Origin: Dipylidium caninum
Lineage: Eukaryota; Platyhelminthes; Cestoda; Cyclophyllidea; Dipylidiidae
Length of the DNA: 64,000 nucleotides
Direction of reading: 5' to 3'
Assembly (NCBI GenBank): GCA_017562135.1
Contig: QEYB01001590.1
Location: 1-64,000, forward strand
A program made the position numbers and the translations under genes. Positions 33,626-44,607 of the stretch are shown here, piece after piece. The notes beneath the pieces are model-generated. The model saw nothing but the letters and a program-made list of their open reading frames with translations. It made no database searches and was not told the DNA's origin. Position 1 is the first letter of the stretch; every line of letters begins with the position of its first letter.

Positions 33626-33874
33626 ATGTACCCACGATATTCCGCTGTGCCCTCGTCCACCTACTCCTACGCCTACACCCCTGCGACTCCAGTCGCCGTC
33701 GGCTACACCAGTGGTTGTGGCGACAATCTCGGTTGTGGCAGCGCACCATACGCCGTAGAAACGTACGCCATTGCCGCTCCTGTGGTAGAATATCGTACGC
33801 CCGTGGTGGGATATCGCATGCCTGTCATAAGTGACCGCGATAGCTGCATGGGCACAGGACAGTTCATCGTCTGA
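33626..33874 (+). CDS. Tyr-rich small protein, family 2, reference member (82 residues)
   Basis: An intact ATG-to-TGA frame behind a canonical TATA box. Order: MYPRYSAVP start; a Tyr/Ser/Ala/Thr-rich stretch (residues 10-20); PVAVG at 22-26; a Gly/Cys box SGCGDNLGCGS at about 29-39; a Tyr/Ala/Val stretch with two tandem words, PVVEYR and PVVGYR; and a polar end with one cysteine (DSCMGTGQFIV). No signal peptide or membrane segment. PVAVG followed by xxSGC is shared with the Cys/Gly/His-rich gene at 36400, so the two families probably have one origin. Composition suggests a small structural protein, perhaps cross-linked through Tyr and Cys; that is inference. Paralogs: 8539, 25925, 26273 and 41971. 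Confidence 0.8.
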   Translation: MYPRYSAVPSSTYSYAYTPATPVAVGYTSGCGDNLGCGSAPYAVETYAIAAPVVEYRTPVVGYRMPVISDRDSCMGTGQFIV

Positions 33875-34002
33875 TTGAGAAGAGCTTTGTTCAATCTTGC
33901 TGTACGAACTCATGACTTCATCCTACAAAGCCATCTAAACCTAATCCTATGGCTCTCGCTATTTTGCCCTCACCCAGTTACTCCGTCTTGCATCCCCCCC
34001 AT

Positions 34003-34024
34003 CCTATCCTATCCTATCCTATCC
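34003..34024. repeat. CCTAT pentanucleotide repeat
   Basis: Four and a half CCTAT units. Shorter versions of the same tract lie at equivalent positions behind the paralogous genes (about 42337-42352, and 8492-8502 inverted), so the 3' flank was duplicated with the gene. Confidence 0.8.
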
Positions 34025-34282
34025 TTCTCCGACTATCTCCACCTCTGCCCACTTTGTCTGCTATTGTCTCTCAGTAAATTGTCGCGTCTTTATCCACTTC
34101 CTCTTCACTACTTTCCGCTCCGGTATTGCGTATCGTCATGCCATCAAAGTTAACGTCTTAAACCCTTCCGATGCTTCATTACCGAGATTGAAATTGGTCA
34201 TGCACTCTTGAGTTGCCCTCTGTCGACATTTGACGTTTTGCGCAAGTGTGAGACCAGTGCGATATGAGGAGTTGACTCCCTC

Positions 34283-34539
34283 TTAAGAAGCGACTGAAGC
34301 AACCGAGTTGATCAGCAGAAGGTTTGCTCCATCGCCTTCCCTTCTTCGCCACCCCTTGATGGCACCGCGAATTTGGATTTGGATGTCGCTAGAATATACG
34401 CGCGATGGCATAATTCGCACCCCACAGTAGCCTGTGACTCGTTCAGTAGGTGGATGGCAAGCCACTTTGGACGCGAGGAAGATGCCGCTCTTAAGATTGA
34501 CAACAGCGTCTGCATGGCGTGTTGACGTTTATTCTTCAC
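34283..34539 (-). pseudogene. R-family frame, broken copy
   Basis: The N-terminal half (KNKRQHAMQT, then WLAIHLLNES) is in one frame from a GTG at 34539 where the relatives have ATG. The C-terminal half (DIQIQ, GAIKGW, RREGDG, LLINS) continues in another frame from about 34420. One indel separates the halves. It lies directly behind the family-2 gene at 33626, as the R frame at 42849-43112 lies behind 41971, so the pair moves as a unit. Confidence 0.6.
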
Positions 34540-34557
34540 ACTATCCTCCGGTCACCG

Positions 34558-34599
34558 CCTCTGCTGCCTCTGCTGCCTCTGCTGCCTCTGCTGCCTCCC
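34558..34599. repeat. CTGCCT hexanucleotide repeat
   Basis: About six CTGCCT-type units (TCTGCTGCC phase). It is not seen in the paralogous positions, so it is a local expansion. Confidence 0.85.
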
Positions 34600-34679
34600 T
34601 ACTGCACACGTTTCACGATGTGGTCGAGTTCTTTGCATCCACAAACTTGGAGTTGTTAAAATAATTCAGCCCTTATGCT

Positions 34680-35050
34680 AGACGCCGGTGCAGCAATATA
34701 AAGGAGGTTGAATAAGGACGAAACGATTGTGGCAGTTGAAAACACGTCAGCAGTGAGCTAGTCCCATTGGTGGGCGCAGGTGTGTGTGCTATTGGGGCAA
34801 ATGTAGTGGATATCGCTGAGTCTTACCGATGTAAACAAACAGGTGGTGCCTAACATAACGACGATCACCGCATTTTGCATAGCACAACGGAGGACGGTTT
34901 ATGCCCACTTGTCGTTGGCTGAACGCAGACATGCTGCGACGACCTGTACTACCTGCGCCAGTTGAATTGACTAATTACGTGGGGAGGCGGCACATGTGGG
35001 GAGGATATTTAGTTAAGGTGGAAATACGGGCACTTTTCCATCGCGCCTCA
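34680..35050. other. No gene seen
   Basis: The stretch between the R relic and the next family-2 relic shows no promoter-led frame. Confidence 0.35.
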
Positions 35051-35054
35051 AATC

Positions 35055-35170
35055 TCTTTCCCTCTTGCTGACTATCTCGGTCGTGGCAGCAGACATATTC
35101 CGACAACACTTGCGCCATTTCCGTCCCCGTGGTAGAGTATCGGTCCTCCGTGTTGCAATCGCATGATCAC
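35055..35170 (+). pseudogene. Family-2 gene fragment
   Basis: GACTATCTCGGTCGTGGCAGC, then CATTTCCGTCCCCGTGGTAGAGTATCG and TGATCACCTGAAGT follow the order of the Cys box, PVVEYR and tail of the 33626 gene. Frames are broken and the 5' half is absent. Confidence 0.5.
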
Positions 35171-35229
35171 CTGAAGTCTCTTGCCTGACATGACGTCAGC
35201 CCAGCCTTCAATCGTTGCCAATTGTCATT

Positions 35230-35650
35230 CACTTTAGCCTACGACCATGTCAATTTAGACATATTCATGGGCAGAAATCCACACGCAACCACCTCTGGAG
35301 GCTTTACCGAAATTATGCCATTTTACGCCCTCCCCCACGTCACCACCCGCACTTACAATCACCCTAGCGGTGTTATTTACAGCAGCAGAGATGATAGCAG
35401 TGGCAATCAGTTCAGAGGGTGACCACGTGAAAGACGTGGAGGTAACCCATTTTGAGTGGTGGCGAGAGCAGCTGGTAAAGGATTTCTGTGTATCTGGACC
35501 GGTTCCTCACTAATTCCTTGCATTAAGGTACCCCTATATCTGTTGTCATCAATTTATCCTCATGCATAAAGGAGGGTAGCTTTACGCATGCATCCACGGA
35601 CTGCTACGCCTCCACACATCAATATCATTGTTGCTGTTGTTGTCAGCGAT
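35230..35650 (-). repeat. Fragment of the inverted-duplicate module (as 7080-7140 and 9680-9970)
   Basis: Two pieces are joined here: 35230-35300 matches 7080-7150, and 35380-35640 matches 9680-9970, both in the orientation of the block at 6120-10260. The stretch between them in that block (about 2.5 kb, including a family-2 gene) is missing. The remains of the 71-codon frame at 9720 are interrupted by stops here. Confidence 0.6.
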
Positions 35651-36335
35651 GCCTTTTTTCTGCTTCACCCACGTCTGTACTTGCGTTTGCAATCGTGCAA
35701 GTGCAGTAATTTCCAGGAGTATTTGCGGTGATCATCTAGGCTCGAATGAAACGTCGCATACTTTTGAATGCACACCACTGCAACCGTCGACTGACTACTG
35801 GCCACGTGAGCAGCAGACCAGTTGCCGTTATTCTACCACCGTTTGGCACATGTTTCCGCGATTTTCTCGGCATCCACAGAGGGTGGCAATTAAATGAATG
35901 GATGCAGGTGTTTAGAATGAGCATGTTGAGAAGCCTGAAGACAAACAGTGCATTAATAATCGTAATTCCGGCAGTGAAACCCCGAGTGTCAGTTGACGCC
36001 TTTACTCTTCACCACATACATTCACCGAATGCATATGGTGGCGTTACTTCGTGATGCTACTCGCTTCTCACAAATTTATCTTATGTGGTATCAACATGAT
36101 GTTGGATGCGCGTGTGGGTGTGTGCGTGCCGAAATGAAGGATGCTGAAATAGTGAGGTGGTAGTACAGGGCGTGTTTATCAAGTCAGGACATTTCATCTT
36201 AGTGCAATTGTAATAGAATATGAGGTCAATTGTCAGAATTGATGATAGCAGAACTCAACGATGCGAGGTTCCCTGCATGAATGTTGCGCCCACTTTCGAA
36301 CATACCCATTCATGTGACTGCCCCATCTCGCAGTG

Positions 36336-36342
36336 TATAAAA
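36336..36342 (+). promoter_or_regulatory. TATA box of the 36400 gene
   Basis: GTATAAAAGGCGC lies 64 bp before the ATG, exactly the spacing of the 33626 gene. The decayed copies read GAATGAAAG at the same place (about 1375 and 45801). Confidence 0.8.
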
Positions 36343-36399
36343 GGCGCATTCAGCTAACACACACCGAACTATCAGCGAAGTAATTACGCTAACTTCACA

Positions 36400-36612
36400 A
36401 TGTGTTGGGGTCATCCAGTCTACTCGGTCGCCTACACCTACGAGGTTCCCGTTGCCGTTGGATGCTGCAGTGGCTGCCACTCACACGACTGCCATGGCTG
36501 CGGTGGCTGCGGTGGCTGCGGTGGTTGTGATGGTTGTGGTGTAACCACGGCGGTAGTTCACGCTCTATGCTCCGACTGTGGCTGTGGCACTTGTCAAGAC
36601 CACTCTCACTAA
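36400..36612 (+). CDS. Cys/Gly/His-rich small protein, family 1, intact member (70 residues)
   Basis: An intact ATG-to-TAA frame behind a canonical TATA box. Order: MCWGHPVYS; AYTYEVPVAVG (residues 11-21); CCSGCHSHDCHGC; four GGC-type Cys-Gly repeats at about 34-45 (CGGCGGCGGCDGC); TAVVHALC; and a CGCGTC end with DHSH. No signal peptide. PVAVG-x-x-SGC links it to family 2. High Cys, Gly and His with Cys-Gly repeats resembles small structural proteins such as insect Cys-Gly-Pro sperm proteins or keratin-associated proteins in composition only; homology is not claimed. An AATAAA at 36760-36765 is a plausible poly(A) signal. Copies at 1447, 23665, 44760, 45861 and 47905 are all defective, making this the sole intact member here. 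Confidence 0.8.
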   Translation: MCWGHPVYSVAYTYEVPVAVGCCSGCHSHDCHGCGGCGGCGGCDGCGVTTAVVHALCSDCGCGTCQDHSH

Positions 36613-36799
36613 TGAGACATGCCAACAAGCTTTCAACACTCCACCCACCAGCGCATATCCACAGTGGAATCATCACAATTTCCTCCGCCGCCCACGAAGT
36701 CTAGCCCCCTTTCTGTACACTTTGTCATCTTCCTCTTCAGGTACCTTGATTAGTAGTGGAATAAAAGGCTTCCTCTCCCTCTCTGCACTTACGCCATGC

Positions 36800-39550
36800 T
36801 GTGGCGTGTGCAAATCTAGAAGAGGAAAGGCAGTACGCGATCGACCCGGTTGCGTGGGGCAGTGGTGATTCAAAATGCAGTCAAATGTTGAGCAGCTGTC
36901 GTTGGGTGTAATCCCTAATGTTTGCCTCTCGGCATTTTCAGTGATGACTCTCCAGAGGGAGATGGTCGAGCAATGCCTGAAATCGTCACTAATTGGTCAT
37001 GTTATGGAGGTAAATGGGTGTGATTAACCGACCGCTTATCGATGCAAGTGCAGCCCTCAGGTGGTGGTGTTGGAATGCTCGGTGTGGAAAACCAGTTCAT
37101 TTCGGCATTCTGGGAGGGGGGCCTGTGAGATAATGCTTGCCGAAGTTGGCGGTGTGGTAGTGTTCACGAAACCTTAACTGCTGCATTGCCAGTCTTCAGA
37201 TCGCCTCGTGATGAGACGCTTCGTCTGACGGGGTATCTGCTGCGATGCAGCACCTCCACCATCTCCTGCTTCTCCACTTCAACTGACCGTGCTATCGAGC
37301 CTACGATCAGATGAAGCAGTTTGTCGTTTCCCAGTTAAGGACACGTCATAACTGTTAGAGCAGGTGGTGCTTTGTGACTGTCACCACTTCCCCTTCAGGG
37401 CCACTGGAGCTGAAGGCGGCTGAATTCACCAAACCTTAATTTGCCCCCACCGCATTCCTGACCGACGCTGCCACCTGTGGGATCTGCCTTCCCCCTCAAG
37501 TACCCTGATTAGACGTGTGATAAATGTGCCTCGGTGCATCAGGACATTTTCACTACTGCCAAGAGTCATGATTCACCGACAAGTGCTTACGTGGTGAAAT
37601 AGAATTGAAAGGCAACTGCGGAGTGGTGACTTGGTGACTTGGTGCATGAGTCGGTGGCAAATTCAGCTTCTAACTAAGCCGTTGCTCCTCGACGCAGACG
37701 TGAACACACACTGTATGCCTTCATGCAACATACTCGAGTTACGTCATGCGAATGTCTCTGTTGCCTTCGATTAACACTTAATGAACTGCGTCCATTGGTG
37801 AAAAATCTGGGCACCTCAGCACATGCGGTCACAGAGTCGACTGAGCAGCGGTTTACAGATGCGTAGTGTAGGACAGCGAGGCGACTCCGACATTCTGTCA
37901 ATTCTGGTGTGAACGAGGTGTTCATCAGACCTCTCCCCCCGTCCACACAATGCTCCGGTTAACTTGTCATGCAGAGTCTTCTCCATTCCCAGTCCAAGTC
38001 GCCCCATTGTCAATTGTATTGGTGAAGTGCACTTTGTTATCCTTTTAGGAACTGCCTTATAGTGTAGTTTGCTAAGAAGTGTGCCTTGAAAGATGACTAG
38101 GAGGAGAAAAGCCCCCTAGCATATCTGACTCACTCGGATAACCAGTTGTTCATTTTGCTGTTCATAGACTTTGTTGACTCTTTCGAGGAAGAGGACCACA
38201 GTTGTCATGCCCCCAATCAAAGGTAATCCCGCAAAGCGCATGAATTTACGTGGGAACCCCTAAATTGGGCCAAGTTAACAGGATTACGGCCACAAATTGT
38301 CATGTAGCGACAGTCCAAGGAGAGCAGGTCACAGTTGTGACCCAAACAACAGTTGTGACGGTACAAAATGTGTGTTGTTCGCACGAGCAGGAAAATACTG
38401 TCGACTGCTTTGGTCTCCAACTTCGGCAAAATTGAGTAAGTCCAGGTGACCTATGGATGTATTCAGTGAATAAGCACAGTCCACCATAGAAGTCTGAGGT
38501 CTCAAACTCAGTGTTAACCTACCGCAACGGTTGTGCATCAAGGAGCAGTGTGCCCACAGCCGGCTTTATACTTTACGCCATCCTGTCATGTGAATGCGCA
38601 GTCCATCTTTACACCATAGCTGTTTCCAGTGACGGCTGCGCTCACTGGAGGAATATATCACAACCTCCGCTGGTTTATCACGGTGAAAGGATACTGCGGA
38701 CGGAGGTGTGAATATATTGTTTTGGTTGATGGCGAGTGTCGGGTGCCTGGGTGAATCAATGCATGGAAGGGTGGTTGAAAAAACAGGCTTCTCGAGGAAG
38801 CACGGTCGCTTGGTCTTTTTTGGACAAGTTAATATTTGCCTTCTCGGCTACCACGTGATGCGCCCTTTTGATGATGCCTGATTGCTGCGAGTGTGTCGCA
38901 TTTGTGTGTGACCGAATGGAGCACCAAGTCCCCACGTGTGCACCACTGACTTCAGAGGCGAATTCTGTGCTTATCTCACTCACGCTGCTGACAATTGGCG
39001 GAAGCGGGAACCTCGCGATATCTTGAGTGGGTTCCGAATTTCCGGTAAATTGCTTGACTGGCCTTCATAAAGGTTATTACTCGTGGCGATTGTCGCTATT
39101 GTCGAATGGGATGTGCGAGCACACGCGTGTTGTGCCGTGATGGCAACAGGCTTCTACGGCGCTGGTGTCGATGAACTTTTTGGACTCGGATGGAACAGGA
39201 CTCACATTCCTCTCCTCATGTGGCCTCCATCACATGTCTCCCCTCGAGCCACCCCTTCCTTGTTGCATCATCTAACGAGACAAGTTGATGGATGAGGTGA
39301 CATGGTGGACTAATTAACCTTTTCCAAAGCACGTAATTATGTCAGTTGTACGCTTGTACAGGCCTCCTAGGCGCCCAGTGAGAGTGGAATCTGTGAAACC
39401 GGCTTTGCTTCTCTTATTCGACTCCCTCGAGCAACAGATTATCTTTAGATGGCATGCACGAAGCCTCCTTCTAGTATGCCAAAATCATTGACTTGGGCTC
39501 GGCAGAATTTTGCGTAAACAGCGTATCGTGTAGTGTCTCATACAGGCCAT
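36800..39550. other. No convincing gene
   Basis: Candidates considered: a Val/Thr-rich frame ending at 38435 that starts only from GTG; a frame ending at 38711 without ATG; and a 51-codon frame from ATG 39140 with CATAAAGG 74 bp upstream. None has a paralog in the window. Confidence 0.35.
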
Positions 39551-39559
39551 TATTGCTGC

Positions 39560-40150
39560 CTATATAGATGACTTTATTTGTCGTGGGATAAAGAGCCCAA
39601 ATAGAAGGGCGTAAAGTGCGAGATCAGCACATCTGCGCCCATGCGCTGGCCACTTACCTCCCTCGAACTGATTCACACATTTTCTCCGCGTGTGCAGAAT
39701 GCGCGTGGTATGTAGTGGCTGTGCTGCATTTGTCGGCATCCTGCCTGATTTTGGAATCGTGGCACGAAAGAGGCAAAATGGACAGACTGCATTTTGAGAG
39801 GAGACGTAAGCACCCGGGTCGACCAACAAGAAGTTCACTCCATCGCCTTCGCTATTCCTTCGCTCGTCGATGACAGCGCGGTTGTGAATTTGGATGTCGA
39901 GAAGACGGATGACACACGCCATAGTCTGTCGACACGTGGTCAGCTTTGTCCGAGTCCTCGCTGCGACAGTCGACACGTGGGCGATGCGGAACTGTTGTGG
40001 GGCTGAGGCAGATTGACTGCTACCATCCGCTGTACTCAATGCAGAGACGCGGGAGTGTCTGAGGACACAGCGCTCCCCAGGCTCGAGGTTAATGTTCACC
40101 TGGGCAAGTGAGGCGAAATCCCCTCTCGATACATCTTTATTGTGCTCCAC
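39560..40150 (-). pseudogene. Long open stretch containing an R-family tail
   Basis: This is the longest open stretch in the window (196 codons) but it begins at GTG. The first in-frame ATG comes past the middle, just before the R-like tail. Its centre (LLDIQIHN, then NSEGDGVNFLLVD) matches the C-terminus of the R frames at 7743 and 42849. Upstream of that the R N-terminus is not recognisable. I read it as an R copy that lost its start, with chance openness on both sides. Confidence 0.4.
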
Positions 40151-40877
40151 AATGTATTTTCAACCCTTCTATATAAGTCAACATATATTATTCCGTGTGT
40201 GACGAAACAGAAGACACTGTAATAGTGAGATGGTAGTAAAGAGGGTGCATTACAGGGAGGATAATGTATTTCGATGACCTTGTAGTAGATTATGAGGTTG
40301 ATTGTCTGTGTTGATAATAGCGAAACACAGTGACGTGAGGTTCCCTGCATGAATGTTGCATTCACTTTGTGATCCGAAGGACTAAGCGAAGCAATCTCTC
40401 TTTCCCCCATTGAAGACACGCTTTTACTGATTCAACAGTTACCTTTGGCGTTAAATACATAATCATCGAGGACCACATATCAAGTAGGCCCCAATGTAGA
40501 TGGACTCACGTGATGCCCTTATGAAGGCTATTATTTAAGATGGTATAGGGAAACTGTCGTGTTCTGCTTAGTGAACCGATAAATCAGTCGGATGGACAGA
40601 ATTGACAGTTGGCACTGCTCCTCGCCCATCCTATGCACATATCTCTGTTTGTATCTCACCTCCCCCCCCTCCCCCCTCCATACACTACAATGGGTTGTCA
40701 CCCATTTCGAAGTAGGACTGGGATAAGTAGGAATGTCCTGAGTAAGGAGAACGTGCATCATCCTTGTAGATGTGTTTATTCGTCCTCCAGGGGGAAATTA
40801 TTCTTCTTCTTTACTAACGAAACCCCTATACTGGAGATGGTCAACAACAGTAATATGAATTTTTGGAGGCGTGGCAA

Positions 40878-41093
40878 ATGGTGTGTGCATGCGGAGGAGA
40901 TTCGGCTATTTACCTCCTCGTAAATCTACCCTCCTGCAGGCATGAGGACAAATTGATAACAAGAGATCTGGGAGTACCTGAATGTATGGCATTAGTTAGG
41001 AATTTGATCAGATACGCAGAAATTCTGTATCTGCTCTTCTCGTCAGCACTGGGATTGCGTTATCTCCACGTTTTTCACGTAGTCGTCCTTTGA
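40878..41093 (+). CDS. Short frame of unknown function, paired with 9720-9935
   Basis: A 71-residue frame from ATG with the same start (MVCACG), the same length and a hydrophobic LLFSSALGLRY segment as the partner. Both copies stay open, but replacements are frequent and no promoter is seen. Coding status is uncertain. Confidence 0.25.
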   Translation: MVCACGGDSAIYLLVNLPSCRHEDKLITRDLGVPECMALVRNLIRYAEILYLLFSSALGLRYLHVFHVVVL

Positions 41094-41904
41094 ACAGATT
41101 GCCACTGCCATCATTTGTATTGCATCGTAAATGATGAACGTTACAGTTGTCCCCTGCGGTAGAGACTTTGACGCAGTACTCCAAGTTGGCGTGTGCAGGC
41201 GGTTATTCGGTAATCACACTGCTCTTTGTTTTCCCGCAGGGGGGTGTCGTGATTTGCTCACTCACAAACGCAGAGGTGGTACTTTTTCCTAAAGGCATGC
41301 TCCCTACTAACTCCTGTAAAAACTTCTCCATTTGCGTGTTTCTGAGTTGCTAAACAGACAAACCTGAGTGACTACAAGTGAAGTGCATTTACGGTTGTCA
41401 GCGTGAGATGGCAAGTCGGCAAATTGTATGCCTATAGTTCATAATGTGGACCTACATCTGCCCAGTCTCATCGCAAGCGTCCTGACTTACAAGAAAACTT
41501 GTTATTTAGAAAACCGAAGTGTTTAAAACAGCACAGTTTTGCATTTAGTACATCCTCGTCGATAAACCCGTAAAGTGTTGCTGCAATGAGAGACCCTGTT
41601 TGGCATGCTTGCCTCTATTCATTTGAGGTCAAAGTAGATTCTCCTGAGAGGACGTCTCCATTGCCGATTGCGCTTTTTCACCTCTCCACACGTAGTCGAA
41701 TACCCTCATGTGTGCAGCATTGATGACAGTATTCACTGGATTCGGGTGAATGGGGTTCTTAGGGATGACCAAATGCTCAGTTCTCACATCGTCGTGTCGA
41801 CTAACGGTTGTATAATAAAGCCCCATGTAGTGTATCCAATTTGCCCGCATGCTCTTGCTTCCCTGGGGCCCACATTCACATGATCTGCGTGGTGAAGTGG
41901 AGTG

Positions 41905-41911
41905 TATAAAA
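41905..41911 (+). promoter_or_regulatory. TATA box of the 41971 gene
   Basis: GTATAAAAAGCACC lies 66 bp before the ATG and is identical in context to 33561-33574. Confidence 0.8.
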
Positions 41912-41970
41912 AGCACCACTGTGCTCGTCCACACATTCTTCATAGCAGAACCGTCTCTTTTTTTTTCACG

Positions 41971-42474
41971 ATGTACCCACGATATTCCGCTGTGCCCTCG
42001 TCCACCTACTCCTACGCCTACACCCCTCCGACTTCAGTCTCCGTCGGCTACACCAGTGGTTGTGGCGACAGTCTCGGTTGTGGCAGCGCACCGTATGCCG
42101 CAGAAACTTACGCCATTGCCACACCCGTGGTAGAATATTGTGCGCCCGTGGTGGGATACCACACGCCTGCCCTCAGTGACAGTGACAGATTCATGGGGAC
42201 TGGTCCATTCAATAGCTACTTTGCCACTATTTGGGTACAATCTCGTGATGCAACCACTTTCTCAGCCAATGTCGCTTGTCTGCCAATACATTCTTCCACC
42301 CTCCTTAACCTTTTCCGATTTAGGTCGCTTGTATCTATCCTATCCTACCCTATCATAACACCTCACTCATTTCCCCCTCTGATCACACTGTCCTCTGCTG
42401 TCTCACACCAATTTTGTCTTTCTTCATTCACTTTTTCTGCATTACTATCTACACAACTGTTGCTTTGTTACTGA
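41971..42474 (+). CDS. Tyr-rich family-2 protein extended by stop loss (167 residues)
   Basis: The first 19 codons are identical in DNA to 33626. PVAVG reads SVSVG here; the Cys box is GCGDSLGCGS; PVVEYC and PVVGYH follow. Where 33626 stops after GQFIV, this frame reads GPFNSYF and continues 85 more codons through sequence homologous to the 3' flank of 33626 (a Ser/Leu/Phe-rich, low-complexity tail) to TGA at 42472-42474. The inverted copy at 8539 lacks the same stop but ends sooner, so the stop was lost before the inversion. Whether the extended protein is made is unknown. The promoter is intact. Confidence 0.65.
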   Translation: MYPRYSAVPSSTYSYAYTPPTSVSVGYTSGCGDSLGCGSAPYAAETYAIATPVVEYCAPVVGYHTPALSDSDRFMGTGPFNSYFATIWVQSRDATTFSANVACLPIHSSTLLNLFRFRSLVSILSYPIITPHSFPPLITLSSAVSHQFCLSSFTFSALLSTQLLLCY

Positions 42475-42848
42475 GGTGTGGCTAGTCTCGTACACTTGTA
42501 CTTCCCAGTATCTGATGAAATCTCGCAAATCTCATGGGGGCTGGTGGCAATATTTGGAGGCTGTCTGCCAACCACTTGACCCGTTCTCAAGCTGCCTGTT
42601 GTCAAGCCCAGAAGAGGGTGGACGTCTGCCAAGCGAAGTGGGTGAAATGCGCTACTGTGTACGCGCACGCATTCCACACGACAATTTAATGCGGAGCACA
42701 AGTCAACTGCCAATGCATGATCTCACCAACGTATCCACTCATCCCATTCAAGTTCCTGCCATCTGTCGGCATGTGAACTTAATTAGGAATTTTGAACTCG
42801 AAGTGAGTGAAATGGGCCAACTGCAATTTAAGAAGAGACCTAAGCATG

Positions 42849-43112
42849 CTAGTCGAACAACAAGAAGTTCATGCCATCGCCTTCCCTATTCTTTTGCCTG
42901 TCGACGGTGCCGCAGTTTTGAATTCGGATGCCGTGAGGACAGACAACCCACACCATAGTCGGTGGTAAACGCGAGAAATGGCGTAATTCGCACACAGCAA
43001 CAGTGCATGACTCGTCCAGTAAGTGGATGGCGAGCCACTTCAAACACGCGGGTGATGCTGTTCTTATGATTGACGACATCGTCTCTATGGCGTGCACACG
43101 GTTCTCCTTCAT
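42849..43112 (-). CDS. R-family small protein, intact frame
   Basis: An 87-residue frame from ATG, the counterpart of 7743-8012. IETMSSI, WLAIHLLDES, CELRH and REGDGMNFLL are all in one frame. Against 7743 it has two 3-base deletions and a series of point differences; all those I could place in the first 57 codons change the amino acid. It is oriented toward the family-2 gene at 41971 (convergent, about 370 bp between stops). No signal peptide and no clear TATA box. Confidence 0.45.
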   Translation of the reverse strand: MKENRVHAIETMSSIIRTASPACLKWLAIHLLDESCTVAVCELRHFSRLPPTMVWVVCPHGIRIQNCGTVDRQKNREGDGMNFLLFD

Positions 43113-44478
43113 TAAGTCTCCCCACCTACACCGTGGGCGGTAAACTGTCACTGTCCTCTAATTCGGACCTATTGGCATGGCCGAAATCTACATGTACCCT
43201 ACTCTAAAGGCTTCGCTTGCGCTGATGCGTTTTTTCTACTTTCGCGCATGTCAGTACCTGCGCTCAAAATCGTCCGCGCCGTCATTTACATAAGTGGCTG
43301 CGATGACCGAACAGGGTCGAATAAAGCGACTCATACATTTTGAATCTACACCACTGCAAATTCTGCGGGTGGATACCGGGTGGTTGTCGGTCCTGGCGAC
43401 ACTGCATTCATTTGTAACCTCTTGACCCCTCCGGATATGCCTGAAGGTGGGTATAATTTACTTTCATTTAAGGCAAACAATCTAGTAGCAGTGCTGCTCC
43501 CGCAGGTTAGCCTTGGATGTTGGTTGATTCGTTACCTCTCTCCACCTTCGCCAATGTGGGAGGGTACAGTAGCGAAGCGACTGATCGTCTCAGCGATGCA
43601 ATACGGGTGCATGCGGTGGCCTTACTTCGAGATGCCACTCTCCCCTGAGAAATGCGTCTAACTGTTGTATCATCGCAGCATTGGAGTGCATCTCTGAGTG
43701 GGCGCACGTGCCTCCAAGTGGAGCACATGCATCCTTCAGGGGATGGTGCGTTTAGATTTCTGCCATATGAATATGTCTGAATCAACATGGTCGTAGGCCC
43801 CATTGATGACCTTCGGCTAGGCTCCCACTATCCAACTCACCAAGCAGTCACACGCAGTCAATACTTGTATTGTCTGGTTGTTACTTTCATAAATGCTAGT
43901 AGCGAAAATTGCGAGTATCGGTATTGCCGACTATTTACTCACTAACTCACTCACTCCCTCACTCACCCATTCATTATCACATTCTGAGGCAACGCAAAAG
44001 TGAGCAAGGTTCCTCAAACCCTGGACAATATCAACTAGCCATGGTGCCCTTTAGGGGACTGTGAGGATGTCTAACTCTCTCGCTTGGAATGGTGTATAGG
44101 AAGATTACCAACCCATGTGCTCCGAGGAATGTGGAGAGTCGGGAAAGATGGTTCACGCGCAGCGGTCTACAGCGCGTAAGGCAACACTTGGGTGTGAAAT
44201 TGTCGCACTTTTTGTGGTCACGTTCGAAGTCAGCTCATGCCAACTGGAGACAGTGTATGATGGGCAACGAGAGTGACGCATGTTTGGCACCACAAATTTC
44301 GAGTTTCAACTCGCAGGAGAGCCATATTTCTCGCAGTCTGGATTTGGTGAGTATTTGAAGATATGAGAAGGGGGTTGCTTAATTTTGCCCCAGCCAAATG
44401 GCCAGGGGCAGAACACCCATCTCACCAATCCTCGTTCAGCATTAGCCCACATCTACTTGGTCTGGCTGAAATAACTTA

Positions 44479-44607
44479 ATGAGGAAGAAACTCCTACGTG
44501 TCATAGAGACGAAGTCATCAATTTTAAGGGAGGCATCTTCCCCACTCTGGAGTTGCTCGCAATTCACATTCTCGGACGAGTCAATCACCGATGTTGTGTG
44601 CGAGTGA
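44479..44607 (+). pseudogene. R-family frame, truncated copy
   Basis: ATG-AGG-AAG start and IETxSSI match the R frames. The frame stops after 42 codons just past the VCE position. A second frame over the same bases reads LAIHIL...CVRVM, matching the copy at 34283. It forms a head-to-head pair with the R frame at 43112, 1.37 kb apart. Confidence 0.5.

Noticed and set aside
39560..40150. Longest open stretch (196 codons, minus) as a real gene
   Set aside because: It begins at GTG with no in-frame ATG for more than half its length and no promoter, and only its centre matches the R family. Treated as a relic.
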